Source of the DNA: Bacteroidales bacterium
GTDB taxonomy: Bacteria > Bacteroidota > Bacteroidia > Bacteroidales > WRLA01
Reading direction: 5' to 3'
Assembly (NCBI GenBank): GCA_009777825.1
Contig: WRLA01000012.1
Span: forward strand, 1 to 54,064
Length of the DNA: 54,064 nt
Below the pieces are notes generated by a model. The model was not told the origin of the DNA and did not search any database. It saw only the letters and a program-made list of their open reading frames with translations. Positions 24,777 to 32,940 of the stretch are shown piece after piece. Positions within the stretch are counted from its first letter, which is position 1. Each line of letters opens with the position of its first letter. The position numbers were made by a program, and so were the translations under genes.

Positions 24777-25577
24777 ATGAAGACCAACAAGATTTTTTTC
24801 AGATTATGGATAGTAGCGGCTATTCTTATTTCAGGGTTGCTGCTGACTCCGTCGTGCAGCAAAGACAACGACGATAGCGTCGGTAGCGGTAACGAAGAGC
24901 CGGGCGGCGGCGAAGAGCCGGGCGGCGGCGAAGAGCCGGGCGGCGGTGGCGATGAGCCTTCGACAACCTTAGAGGTTATCATCACGGGCAGCATCAGCCA
25001 TACGGATTACGACAGCAGCGAAAGTGGCACGGTGTCGTTCAACAGATTTCCGGCGACGGTGGCAGAGTTCCAAGAAGTACGCGACCTGATCGGCGGCGAA
25101 CCGCACGGCGCCGTAGCGTTGCAGGTGATGGCTTACGAGATGTACCGGCGCAACGCCGACATCGGAACCGAGTGTATCAAACTCAACAGCACACTCAACA
25201 ACGTGAACTTAGCCGTAAGCCGCCTCAAAGAACTCTTCGGCAAAGACGAATACTACGCCCGACCGTACCAAATGGCTGCCTACCTGAAAGACGCAACGTG
25301 GGACAACGGATACAACCCCTCAAAACCATACACCGTAGAAGTAGAAGTGAGCCGGATGCACGGGTACCAGCACAGCAACGACTACCAGAACACCATCCTC
25401 TATCTCAACATCCTGACTCAAGGAAAAACCGCCGGCTACGACGCCGTCGAAGTGCTTAAAACCTCTAAACCCGGAGAACCCAGCGAAGGAAAATATTTCA
25501 TTGTACTGAATTGTCCTGGCTTGTATTCGCAGGTCAGGGCAATTTCCTTCGATACGCCATTTCAAGGATTGGATTGA
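24777..25577 (+). CDS. Lipoprotein with a Glu-Pro-Gly repeat linker
   Basis: 266 residues. The leader ends LLLTPSC with the lipobox Cys near residue 27, followed by the charged SKDNDD typical of surface-exposed Bacteroidota lipoproteins. Three 18-bp repeats (24894-24948) encode EEPGGG units that form a flexible linker. The globular part has ATVAEFQEVRDLIGGEPHGAVALQVMAYEMYRR and resembles a domain seen in Bacteroidota lipoproteins (perhaps DUF6935); I am not sure of the name. No enzyme motif is visible. It is the first gene after the TACGTA-controlled promoter at 24733. Confidence 0.85.
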   Translation: MKTNKIFFRLWIVAAILISGLLLTPSCSKDNDDSVGSGNEEPGGGEEPGGGEEPGGGGDEPSTTLEVIITGSISHTDYDSSESGTVSFNRFPATVAEFQEVRDLIGGEPHGAVALQVMAYEMYRRNADIGTECIKLNSTLNNVNLAVSRLKELFGKDEYYARPYQMAAYLKDATWDNGYNPSKPYTVEVEVSRMHGYQHSNDYQNTILYLNILTQGKTAGYDAVEVLKTSKPGEPSEGKYFIVLNCPGLYSQVRAISFDTPFQGLD

Positions 25578-25627
25578 TTGTCTGAACTGTGATTTTAATA
25601 TGATTGAAATGATGGACATGATTAAAA

Positions 25628-25715
25628 ACTCTGTGACCCTCTGTGTACCCTGTGTCTCTGTGTTGAATGTTTTTTTTCCAGCACAGAGGCACGGAGGACA
25701 CAGAGTTACACAGAG
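25628..25715. repeat. CTCTGTG/CACAGAG hairpin, copy 7
   Basis: Lies between the first two lipoprotein genes of the run, after a TCTGAACTGTGA unit at 25578. It has no T-run and so probably is not a strong terminator. Confidence 0.85.
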
Positions 25716-25742
25716 GCTTTAAATCTTTAAATAAATAGAATT

Positions 25743-26612
25743 ATGAACAAACAACAAATTTTAACAGTAATTGTCGCTGTGATGATTACAGCAGCATCCT
25801 GCGGAGGACAACAGCCGCAGACGACAGCATCCGCCGACGCCGTCGGCGCCGATAACGCCGGTACCGCCACCATCGCCGCGCCGGAGTTTAAGACCTTCGT
25901 CAAGGAGAAGTTTGAGAAGCATCCTCAGGGTGCGGCGGCGAATGACGGCTTTTCGTACAAAGTCGAACTCGTTTATCCCTCCGTCTATGGCGACCAAGCC
26001 GTGTTGGAGAAGTTGCAGAGCCGCTTCCTCGGCTACACGCTGGGCGACCGCCTCGCCGCCATGGCGCCGGAAGAGGCGATGGACGCCTACATCGCCGCAT
26101 GGCGACAAGCCTACTACGATGGTGTCGAAGAGATGCAAAACGTCAACGCCGACCCCGACTTCGTAACCGGCTGGCACCTCACGTGCAGCAACGCCGTCAT
26201 CTTCATCAACGACGTGCTGTTGCAGTTAGTAACGATGGAGTCGCTCTATCCTGCCGAGTCGCAAGTGTATGAGAACGTGGCGTACCACCTCTTCAACCTC
26301 CAAACCGGCAACGAATACCGCCGCGACGACATCTTCAAACCCGGAGCCGCCAACGACATCCGCAAACTGATCACCGCCGAACTGCTTAAACAGTGGGACA
26401 TCCAATCGTTAGACGAGTGGGGCATCGAGAACGAGCGCATCTGGACGCCCGAATCCGCTTTCGCCATCACCGCCAAAGGCATCACCATGCTCTACAAAGA
26501 CGACTACTTCGTCAGCGACCCCTTCACCATCCCGTACACCAAAATCAAACCCTGCCTCCGACAAGGAACGCCCGTGTGGGAGGTGGCAGAGAAAAATTCG
26601 TCTGAACGATGA
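25743..26612 (+). CDS. Lipoprotein with an RsiV-like (DUF3298/DUF4163) domain
   Basis: 289 residues. The leader MNKQQILTVIVAVMITAASCGG is one of the five related leaders. The mature part begins with an Ala/Thr-rich linker, then FSYKVELVYP. The C-terminal motif FAITAKGITMLYKDDYF followed by DPFTIPYTKIKPCLR is characteristic of DUF3298, the domain also found in the anti-sigma factor RsiV, where it binds lysozyme. Here there is no anti-sigma segment, so it may act as a ligand-binding or lysozyme-binding surface lipoprotein. That role is inference. Confidence 0.85.
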   Translation: MNKQQILTVIVAVMITAASCGGQQPQTTASADAVGADNAGTATIAAPEFKTFVKEKFEKHPQGAAANDGFSYKVELVYPSVYGDQAVLEKLQSRFLGYTLGDRLAAMAPEEAMDAYIAAWRQAYYDGVEEMQNVNADPDFVTGWHLTCSNAVIFINDVLLQLVTMESLYPAESQVYENVAYHLFNLQTGNEYRRDDIFKPGAANDIRKLITAELLKQWDIQSLDEWGIENERIWTPESAFAITAKGITMLYKDDYFVSDPFTIPYTKIKPCLRQGTPVWEVAEKNSSER

Positions 26613-26647
26613 CTTTAATATGATTGTAATGATAAATCTTTAATATT

Positions 26648-27268
26648 ATGACAGCAGTTTATACAGAAAAAGAGATGGACGCCATCAGTTCTCATATTGA
26701 GAGAAATTTTGGAAAATACAACAATGTTCTCCACGAAAGTAACTCGTCGGACATTCACGTTGATATATGTGTTATTGAACCGACCAAAGAGTGTAACCAT
26801 TACACGCTGGTTACCATGGGCATGGGCGCACACAAAATGAATGTCCCTGCCGCATTGAAGGCGTACGGCATAGACAGAGCCGAATTACTCATCACCCTTC
26901 CGGCTGACTGGGATGTGCGAAATCCCGATGAAACCTCCTATTGGGTAATAAGGTGGCTGAAAGTAATGGCACGACTTCCCATTGAACACGACACTTGGCT
27001 CGGATGGGGACACACCGTCCCCAATGGAGAACCGTTTGCCAAGAACACCCAACTTAGCGGAATGCTCGTTACAATGCCCTATTGCTTCGGCGGACAATCG
27101 GCAATATGTAAGTTGCCAAATAACGAAAAAGTGAATTTTTATCAATTATTGCCATTATATGAAAGTGAAATGCGGTACAAAGATGAAAACGGAACGGAAG
27201 CCTTAGAAAATGCTTTCCCCGATGACTTTGATATGGTAGTGGATATAAATAGAAAAACCTTTAAATAA
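26648..27268 (+). CDS. Suppressor-of-fused (SUFU) domain protein
   Basis: 206 residues, cytoplasmic, no signal peptide. The SUFU fold is indicated by SSDIHVDICVIEPT, YTLVTMGMGAHKMNVP, RAELLITLPADW and WLGWGHTVPNGEPF. In bacteria this family is known mainly as immunity proteins of polymorphic toxin systems. No matching toxin is seen in the window, so this may be an orphan immunity gene or part of another system. It sits between two lipoprotein genes on the same strand, with only 7 bp to the next ATG, so co-transcription is likely. Confidence 0.9.
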   Translation: MTAVYTEKEMDAISSHIERNFGKYNNVLHESNSSDIHVDICVIEPTKECNHYTLVTMGMGAHKMNVPAALKAYGIDRAELLITLPADWDVRNPDETSYWVIRWLKVMARLPIEHDTWLGWGHTVPNGEPFAKNTQLSGMLVTMPYCFGGQSAICKLPNNEKVNFYQLLPLYESEMRYKDENGTEALENAFPDDFDMVVDINRKTFK

Positions 27269-27275
27269 ATAGAAT

Positions 27276-27950
27276 ATGAACAAAGCCAACATTTTAACAG
27301 TAATCGCCGCTGCATTACTTCTGGTGGCATCCTGCGGAGGACAACAGCCGAAAATGACCCCGGAAGCAACGGACGCAGCAGAGAACCAACCGTCCGATGT
27401 GCCGCAAGCGGAATATGACCAACCGTCCGATGCGCCGCAAACGGAATACGGCAAACCGTCCAATGTGCCGGATGATGAATTTCTCCTTGTGCCGGGCGAA
27501 AGAGCCGGAGCGTTCACGCTCGACAACAGCGATGTTACATCTATCGCAGGATACGAATATAGAGACACCGGCTGGAGGATTGAAGTAGCCAAAAACGGCG
27601 AGTATCTGCTTTATCTTAATGACATCGGGAGCAGAGCAAGTTACATAGATGTTGATTCCGACCGCTACCGTACCGCCGAAGGAATGGGCATCGGCTCTAC
27701 TTTCGCCGAACTGAAAAAAGCGTACCCTCGACACGAAGTCGTTGATGCCGAATCAGAAACGACGTGGTGGTACCTGTTTCGCCCCCTTGTTGCCAAAGAA
27801 GACGGCACTTTGTATTACGCCGGTATTGAGTTCGTGTTAGAAGGCGGAGCGCTCGACCATGAGAACAGAGACGCCCCAAAACCTGCAATAAAAAATCACG
27901 CCACAGTGTTTCGAGTAGAACTGAGACGTCAATCTCAATGTAATAATTAA
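27276..27950 (+). CDS. Lipoprotein with a threefold PSD/EY linker repeat
   Basis: 224 residues. The leader MNKANILTVIAAALLLVASCGG has its lipobox Cys at residue 20. Three imperfect linker units (QPSDVPQAEYD, QPSDAPQTEYG, KPSNVPDDEF) follow. The globular part holds SIAGYEYRDTGWRIEV and the motif GIGSTFAELKKAYP, similar to the ruler-like motif of DUF1131-type envelope proteins. No catalytic residues can be named. Starts 7 bp after the SUFU gene. Confidence 0.82.
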   Translation: MNKANILTVIAAALLLVASCGGQQPKMTPEATDAAENQPSDVPQAEYDQPSDAPQTEYGKPSNVPDDEFLLVPGERAGAFTLDNSDVTSIAGYEYRDTGWRIEVAKNGEYLLYLNDIGSRASYIDVDSDRYRTAEGMGIGSTFAELKKAYPRHEVVDAESETTWWYLFRPLVAKEDGTLYYAGIEFVLEGGALDHENRDAPKPAIKNHATVFRVELRRQSQCNN

Positions 27951-27992
27951 ATCTTTAGATAAATCAATAAGTTTAATTTAATTTTAATTACT

Positions 27993-28766
27993 ATGAACAA
28001 AGTAAACATTTTAACAGTAATCGCCGCCATCATCATCTGTGCGGCATCCTGCGGAGGACAACAACCGAAAACAACAACCACCGACGACAGTCAACCATCG
28101 GAAGTGCAGTCGCAAGAGCAGACTGTGGTAGATCTCGCCACGATAGAGGTGATAGATAGGGATGACGACCTGTTGAAACATCACACAAACCGCGTCTATG
28201 CGAAAGCAAACGGCAAAGTAGGGCTCGTCAACAGCGTCAGCGGCGAAGTGGCTGTACCGCTTATTTACGACGACTTGTATTTCGTTGCCGACTGGAATGA
28301 GGAATGGCTGTGGGCTGTAAAAGAGGGCAAACACGGTCTTATTGACTTCGCGGGCAATGCTATCATCGCCTTGGAGTACGAGGACTTATTACTAAATTCG
28401 GGCATGGAAGCCGAATGGCACTTTCGCAAAGACGGCAAATGGGGCTTGATACTGCCCGGCAACAAAATCGTAATCCCCGCCGAATACGACGAAATCGGCA
28501 TATTTAAAGGCGATTACGACGATAACAACAATTTCACCGGCGCCGGCTTAGCGTCCGTCAAACGCAACGACAAATGGGGCTTTGTAAACAGAAACAACAC
28601 ATTGGTCATCCCCTTCAAGTACGACATCGTAGCCCAGCTCTCCGAAAGTAGCACCGTTGGCGAAGTCGCCTTTGTCTGGCGCGACGGCTTATCTTTCTGG
28701 CTTGACAAAAACGGCAATGAATACGAGTACGAGCACGAGGACGAGTATTATGAAGAAGATTTTTAA
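27993..28766 (+). CDS. WG-repeat lipoprotein
   Basis: 257 residues with the shared leader MNKVNILTVIAAIIICAASCGG. The mature protein consists of about five WG/KWG repeats: GKVGLVNSVSGEVAVPLIYDD, GKHGLIDFAG, GKWGLILPGNKIVIPAEYDE and DKWGFVNRNNTLVIPFKYD. This beta-rich repeat is widespread in surface and immunity-like proteins with unknown ligands. The C terminus is Glu/Tyr-rich (EYEYEHEDEYYEEDF). Ends 10 bp before the next lipoprotein gene. Confidence 0.9.
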   Translation: MNKVNILTVIAAIIICAASCGGQQPKTTTTDDSQPSEVQSQEQTVVDLATIEVIDRDDDLLKHHTNRVYAKANGKVGLVNSVSGEVAVPLIYDDLYFVADWNEEWLWAVKEGKHGLIDFAGNAIIALEYEDLLLNSGMEAEWHFRKDGKWGLILPGNKIVIPAEYDEIGIFKGDYDDNNNFTGAGLASVKRNDKWGFVNRNNTLVIPFKYDIVAQLSESSTVGEVAFVWRDGLSFWLDKNGNEYEYEHEDEYYEEDF

Positions 28767-28776
28767 ACCTTTAAAT

Positions 28777-29484
28777 ATGAACAAAGTAAAATTGTCAACA
28801 GCCATTGCCGCCATCATCATCTGCGCGGCGTCCTGCGGCGGACAGCAACCGAAAACGTCCTCCGAAGCAACGGACGCAGCGGACACTCTTGCTGTTGTGC
28901 CGCAGTCCGAGACCATCGAAGTGGAGATAATCCTTCAAAAACTAAACCTCGACGCTATCCCCGCGGAGGCAGGCTATACCGGCAACCTCTGCGAAGCATA
29001 CCGCTACACAGACAAAACCGGCGACAACATGCTGATACTAACCGAAACCGAAGTAATAACGTGGGAAGACGACGAAGACTTCCTCTCCAACAAAGCCATC
29101 TACGCCCACCGTTTCCTGAAAAAGAGCAACACGTGGGAAGAGGCATGGCAGTTCTACCATCCCGTAGAGGAGTGTATGAACTATCCGGTAGCCGAATTTG
29201 TCAGAGGTGCGCTCTCCGTTACCGACCTCGACGGCGACGGTGTAGCCGAAATCTGGTTGGTCTATATCTCGTCGTGCCGCGGCGACTTCAGTCCCGACGA
29301 ACTCTCCATCCGGATGTACGAAGGCAGCGAGCAATACGGCATGACAGGAGAAAAACGGATGAAGTTCGCAGACGACTACATCGGCGGCGAATACACCTTC
29401 GACAAAAAGTTTACAGACAGAAACACCTATCCGGCGTTCAGAGAACATGCCGACATGCTGTGGAATAAATACGTGGAATATTAA
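28777..29484 (+). CDS. Lipoprotein with a DxDGDG calcium-like loop
   Basis: 235 residues from ATG 28777. This start was chosen because the shared leader (MNKVKLSTAIAAIIICAASCGG) begins there; the frame is open further upstream, but that part lies inside the WG gene. The mature part carries SVTDLDGDGVAEIWLVYISS, an FG-GAP/VCBS-like metal loop similar to the one in the lipoprotein at 9399, so those two may be distant paralogues. No other motif is recognised. Confidence 0.82.
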   Translation: MNKVKLSTAIAAIIICAASCGGQQPKTSSEATDAADTLAVVPQSETIEVEIILQKLNLDAIPAEAGYTGNLCEAYRYTDKTGDNMLILTETEVITWEDDEDFLSNKAIYAHRFLKKSNTWEEAWQFYHPVEECMNYPVAEFVRGALSVTDLDGDGVAEIWLVYISSCRGDFSPDELSIRMYEGSEQYGMTGEKRMKFADDYIGGEYTFDKKFTDRNTYPAFREHADMLWNKYVEY

Positions 29485-29511
29485 TTTTTAAATCATTAAA
29501 TAGATAAAAGT

Positions 29512-30639
29512 ATGGCTTATCAAGTAAAAACAACAAAGAGTTACGGCACCAGATTGACCGACTCTTTAAAAGGAATTGTAACCGGCGTCATTTTGTTCGC
29601 CATTGGCACCATCGTACTGTTTTGGAACGAGGGTAATTTTGTAAAGACGAAAAAGTCTATTCGGGAGGCGGAGAAGGCGCTGGTTGTCGTAAGCGACGTG
29701 TCGCGTGTTGACCCGTCGTTGAACGGTCAACTCATCCACGCCGGCGCGTTCGCCACCACCGACGATGTCCTCACGGACGAGACGTTTGGCGTCAGTGAGA
29801 CGGCGATAGCGCTCCGTCGCAGTGTGGAGTACTATCAGTACGTCGAGAAGAAGGAAGAGAAAAAACGGGACAAAATCGGCGGCGGCGAAGAGACCATCAC
29901 CACCTACACCTACGAGAAAAAGTGGGTGAGCGAGCCGGTGAACTCCGCCAACTTTGCCGACCCCGACTACTACACCTCCAACACGGTGCTGAAAGCGATA
30001 GAGTCGCGGATAACACGCGCCGACAACGTTACTTTCGGCGGATACCGGCTGCCGACGTTCATGGTTGAAGAGATCAGCGGCGACACTCCGGTAGCCGTCA
30101 ACGTAACCTCCGACGAGACCACGCATGTCAACAGCAACGTCGTCTATTATGGACAGTCGCCCTCCTCGCCGCGCATCGGCGACGTGCGGATAACGCTCAC
30201 CAAGGTCGTCCCCGCCAACATCTCCATCATCGGGAAGGTTGTCAACAACACCTTCGAGCAGTTTCACGCCAAAAACGGCAAGACCTTTGCCAGAGTAGCG
30301 ATGGGAACGGTGAGCGCCGACAGCATGTTCGCCGACGCCCACGCGGAAAACAGCGCCCTCGCGTGGCTGCTGCGCATCCTCGGCATCGTCGTGGTGGTGA
30401 TAGGATTGAAGATGATGTTCGGCATCTTGCCGGCGGTGTTTAAGGTATTACCGTTTCTCGGCAACATCATCGGGGCTGGCGTCGGATTGGTCTGCATCAT
30501 CGGCGGCGCCGCATGGTCTATGCTGGTCATCTCCCTCTCGTGGCTCTTCTACCGACCGCTGATCGGCATACCGCTGCTCTTGGTCGCCGTCGCCGGAATA
30601 TGGTTCCTGAAAAAGAAAGCAAAAGCGAAACATGAATAG
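29512..30639 (+). CDS. TMEM43-family membrane protein
   Basis: 375 residues. The layout is that of the TMEM43/LUMA family: an N-terminal membrane helix (GIVTGVILFAIGTIVLFWNEG), a large soluble domain with EKALVVVSDVSRVDPSLNGQLIH and YEKKWVSEPVNSANF, and three or four C-terminal hydrophobic segments (LLRILGIVVVVIGLKMMFG and on). The function of bacterial members is unknown; they are thought to act in membrane organisation. Its stop overlaps the next gene start by 8 bp. Confidence 0.9.
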   Translation: MAYQVKTTKSYGTRLTDSLKGIVTGVILFAIGTIVLFWNEGNFVKTKKSIREAEKALVVVSDVSRVDPSLNGQLIHAGAFATTDDVLTDETFGVSETAIALRRSVEYYQYVEKKEEKKRDKIGGGEETITTYTYEKKWVSEPVNSANFADPDYYTSNTVLKAIESRITRADNVTFGGYRLPTFMVEEISGDTPVAVNVTSDETTHVNSNVVYYGQSPSSPRIGDVRITLTKVVPANISIIGKVVNNTFEQFHAKNGKTFARVAMGTVSADSMFADAHAENSALAWLLRILGIVVVVIGLKMMFGILPAVFKVLPFLGNIIGAGVGLVCIIGGAAWSMLVISLSWLFYRPLIGIPLLLVAVAGIWFLKKKAKAKHE

Positions 30640-32878
30640 CACTATGAACAAATCCAAAGGCTGTTCCTGTCTGTTAGTTACGCTGTTTATGGTCAGCGTC
30701 GCACTGTTTTTCGTGCATCATTTGACCGGGTACATCTGTTTTGCCATGTCGGCGCTTTTGTTGGCGGCATATCTTATCTGGAGAAAGCCATCCGCGAAGA
30801 AAGACAGACCCGTGCCGCACCACAAGCCGCCTGTCGAACAGCGGCAAAAGCCATCCAACCGCTTGGAAGAACTGAAACGCATCCAAACCGATATTGACAG
30901 CGCCATGGACGAGAGCGGAAAAGAAGCCTTTAGCCATTTCTGCGCGCAGTTCGAGGAATTGCTGTTCTCGCAAAAGATATGGCTGACCGCCGCCTCTACG
31001 TCCGAAAGCAAGAGCGTGATACGCAAAGAGGTCTTATTTAACGTCGGAGCGTTTGGCAACCTGAAGTCGGAATTTGACATACCGGTACTTCGAGGCGATG
31101 GCGACCGCCAATATTACATCTATCCCCGATACATCATCAAGGCGCTGTCAGCCACCGATTTCGAGGCGATACCCGTCGAAGATGTGAACATAACCTACAG
31201 CAGAACCCGTTTTATCGAAAGCGACGTGGTGCCGGGCGACAGTGTCGTCGTGGACTACAAATACACCTTCGTCAATAAAGACGGAAGCCCCGACAAAGAG
31301 GTCGCCGAGAACCCTACGATGCCCATCGCCATTTACGGCGAAATAGCCATTGCGCCACTGGGACTGACGTTCCTCATCAGCAATGCGGAGGCGACCGAGA
31401 AGTTTGCCGACGCCTTCAAGGTGTTGAAGAAAAAATCATCAAAATCACTCATTGACGTCCCCTATTTCAACGCCATTCACAAAGCAGTGGAAAACTTTTA
31501 CACGCTCTTTGAAGAACTAAAAAACGACGCCAACTTCCATACGGTCATCCACGAAACATTCCTGTCGAAGATAAAACACGACCCCGACGGACAAATGCTC
31601 GACCGGAAAGACATCGTGTTGAGAAACCTCTTCTGCCACGACATCATCAAATGTTACGCCGAATTGGATAACCCCGTTGATTTCAAGACGAAAGAGGGCG
31701 CCGGACTGCTCATCTTCATTGCCCGTTTCATAACACGGCAACATGCCATCTCATTCGACAAACTGGAAACCCTGATGAACACCTCCGGCGAAACGGAAAT
31801 AGGCAAAATCAAAGATTTCATAACGTTACACATCGGCGATATTGACGAAACATTCCTCGTCTCATACCTGCTGCGCAAATACGACGCCGACATGAAAAAG
31901 AGATATTTGGTGCTGCTCTACCGTTTCGCCTCCATCACCGCCAAGGCTGACGGAACTATCACCAAACAGGAAGAACAATGGCTCAGCAAACTACTCAACA
32001 TGGAGAAAGAGGTGAAAAAAGAGACCGTAACCCACAAAAAACCGGACGAATGCGAAATATTCCAGCCCATCAATAAAAATCCGCACGAGGAACTAACCAA
32101 ACTAACCGGCTTAACCTCCGTGAAGAACGAAATAACAACGCTGGAAAACTTTATCAAGATACAGCAGGCGCGGGCGCAACAGGGATTGAAAGCGTCGCAA
32201 CTATCCTACCATGTCGTCTTCACCGGCAATCCGGGAACAGGAAAAACCACCGTAGCGAGAATCGTCGCCGAGATATACAAAGGGCTGGGCATCCTCCGAA
32301 AAGGTCATCTTGTCGAAACAGATCGCTCCGGATTGGTGGCAGGCTATGTTGGACAAACAGCCATCAAAACCAACGAAATCATAGACAGCGCATTAGACGG
32401 CGTACTCTTCATTGACGAAGCATACGCGCTCGTCGCAGACAGCGGAAGCAAAAACGACTTCGGCGCAGAAGCCATCGCCACACTACTAAAACGCATGGAA
32501 GACAACCGCGACAGATTGGTAGTCATCCTCGCCGGATATACCAACGAAATGAAAAAGTTTATCAACTCCAACCCGGGCTTGGAATCGCGCTTCAACCGCT
32601 ATATCGAATTTCCCGACTACTCCGCCGACGAACTCTACCAAATCTTCGACTACAACCTCAAAAAATGTGACTACCACCTCACCAACGAAGTCGCCGACAT
32701 CCTGAACGCACATTTCCAACAAGTCGTTGCCGCCAAAGACCGTAACTTCGGCAACGCCCGCTTCGTGAGAAACCTCTTCGAGAAAACACTGGAACGACAA
32801 GCAAACCGCCTCGCCAAAGAAACACACCTGACTCCGGAACAACTATCCGAAATCCACACCGAAGATGTGAAAATTTAA
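30632..32878 (+). CDS. Membrane-anchored CbxX/SpoVK-type AAA+ ATPase with TerB-like domain
   Basis: 748 residues, starting at ATG 30632 or ATG 30644. Two N-terminal hydrophobic segments (CLLVTLFMVSVALFFVHHL and CFAMSALLLAAYLIW) anchor it. The long middle part includes a TerB-like stretch (YRFASITAKADGTITKQEEQWLSKLL). The AAA+ domain has Walker A GNPGTGKTT from residue 532, Walker B VLFIDEAYA near 591, and an arginine-finger region ESRFNRYIEF. CbxX-type ATPases remodel other proteins. The partner here may be the TMEM43 protein, whose gene overlaps this one. Last gene of the plus-strand run. Confidence 0.92.
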   Translation: MNSTMNKSKGCSCLLVTLFMVSVALFFVHHLTGYICFAMSALLLAAYLIWRKPSAKKDRPVPHHKPPVEQRQKPSNRLEELKRIQTDIDSAMDESGKEAFSHFCAQFEELLFSQKIWLTAASTSESKSVIRKEVLFNVGAFGNLKSEFDIPVLRGDGDRQYYIYPRYIIKALSATDFEAIPVEDVNITYSRTRFIESDVVPGDSVVVDYKYTFVNKDGSPDKEVAENPTMPIAIYGEIAIAPLGLTFLISNAEATEKFADAFKVLKKKSSKSLIDVPYFNAIHKAVENFYTLFEELKNDANFHTVIHETFLSKIKHDPDGQMLDRKDIVLRNLFCHDIIKCYAELDNPVDFKTKEGAGLLIFIARFITRQHAISFDKLETLMNTSGETEIGKIKDFITLHIGDIDETFLVSYLLRKYDADMKKRYLVLLYRFASITAKADGTITKQEEQWLSKLLNMEKEVKKETVTHKKPDECEIFQPINKNPHEELTKLTGLTSVKNEITTLENFIKIQQARAQQGLKASQLSYHVVFTGNPGTGKTTVARIVAEIYKGLGILRKGHLVETDRSGLVAGYVGQTAIKTNEIIDSALDGVLFIDEAYALVADSGSKNDFGAEAIATLLKRMEDNRDRLVVILAGYTNEMKKFINSNPGLESRFNRYIEFPDYSADELYQIFDYNLKKCDYHLTNEVADILNAHFQQVVAAKDRNFGNARFVRNLFEKTLERQANRLAKETHLTPEQLSEIHTEDVKI

Positions 32879-32940
32879 ACATATTAAAATTTAAAAAAAA
32901 TGCAGAAAAAAATATTTAAGCGTTTTCATTATTGTTTAAT

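Noticed and set aside
13318..25715. Repeats as a CRISPR array
   Set aside because: Units are hairpins scattered between genes with irregular distances; there are no regular spacers and no cas genes.
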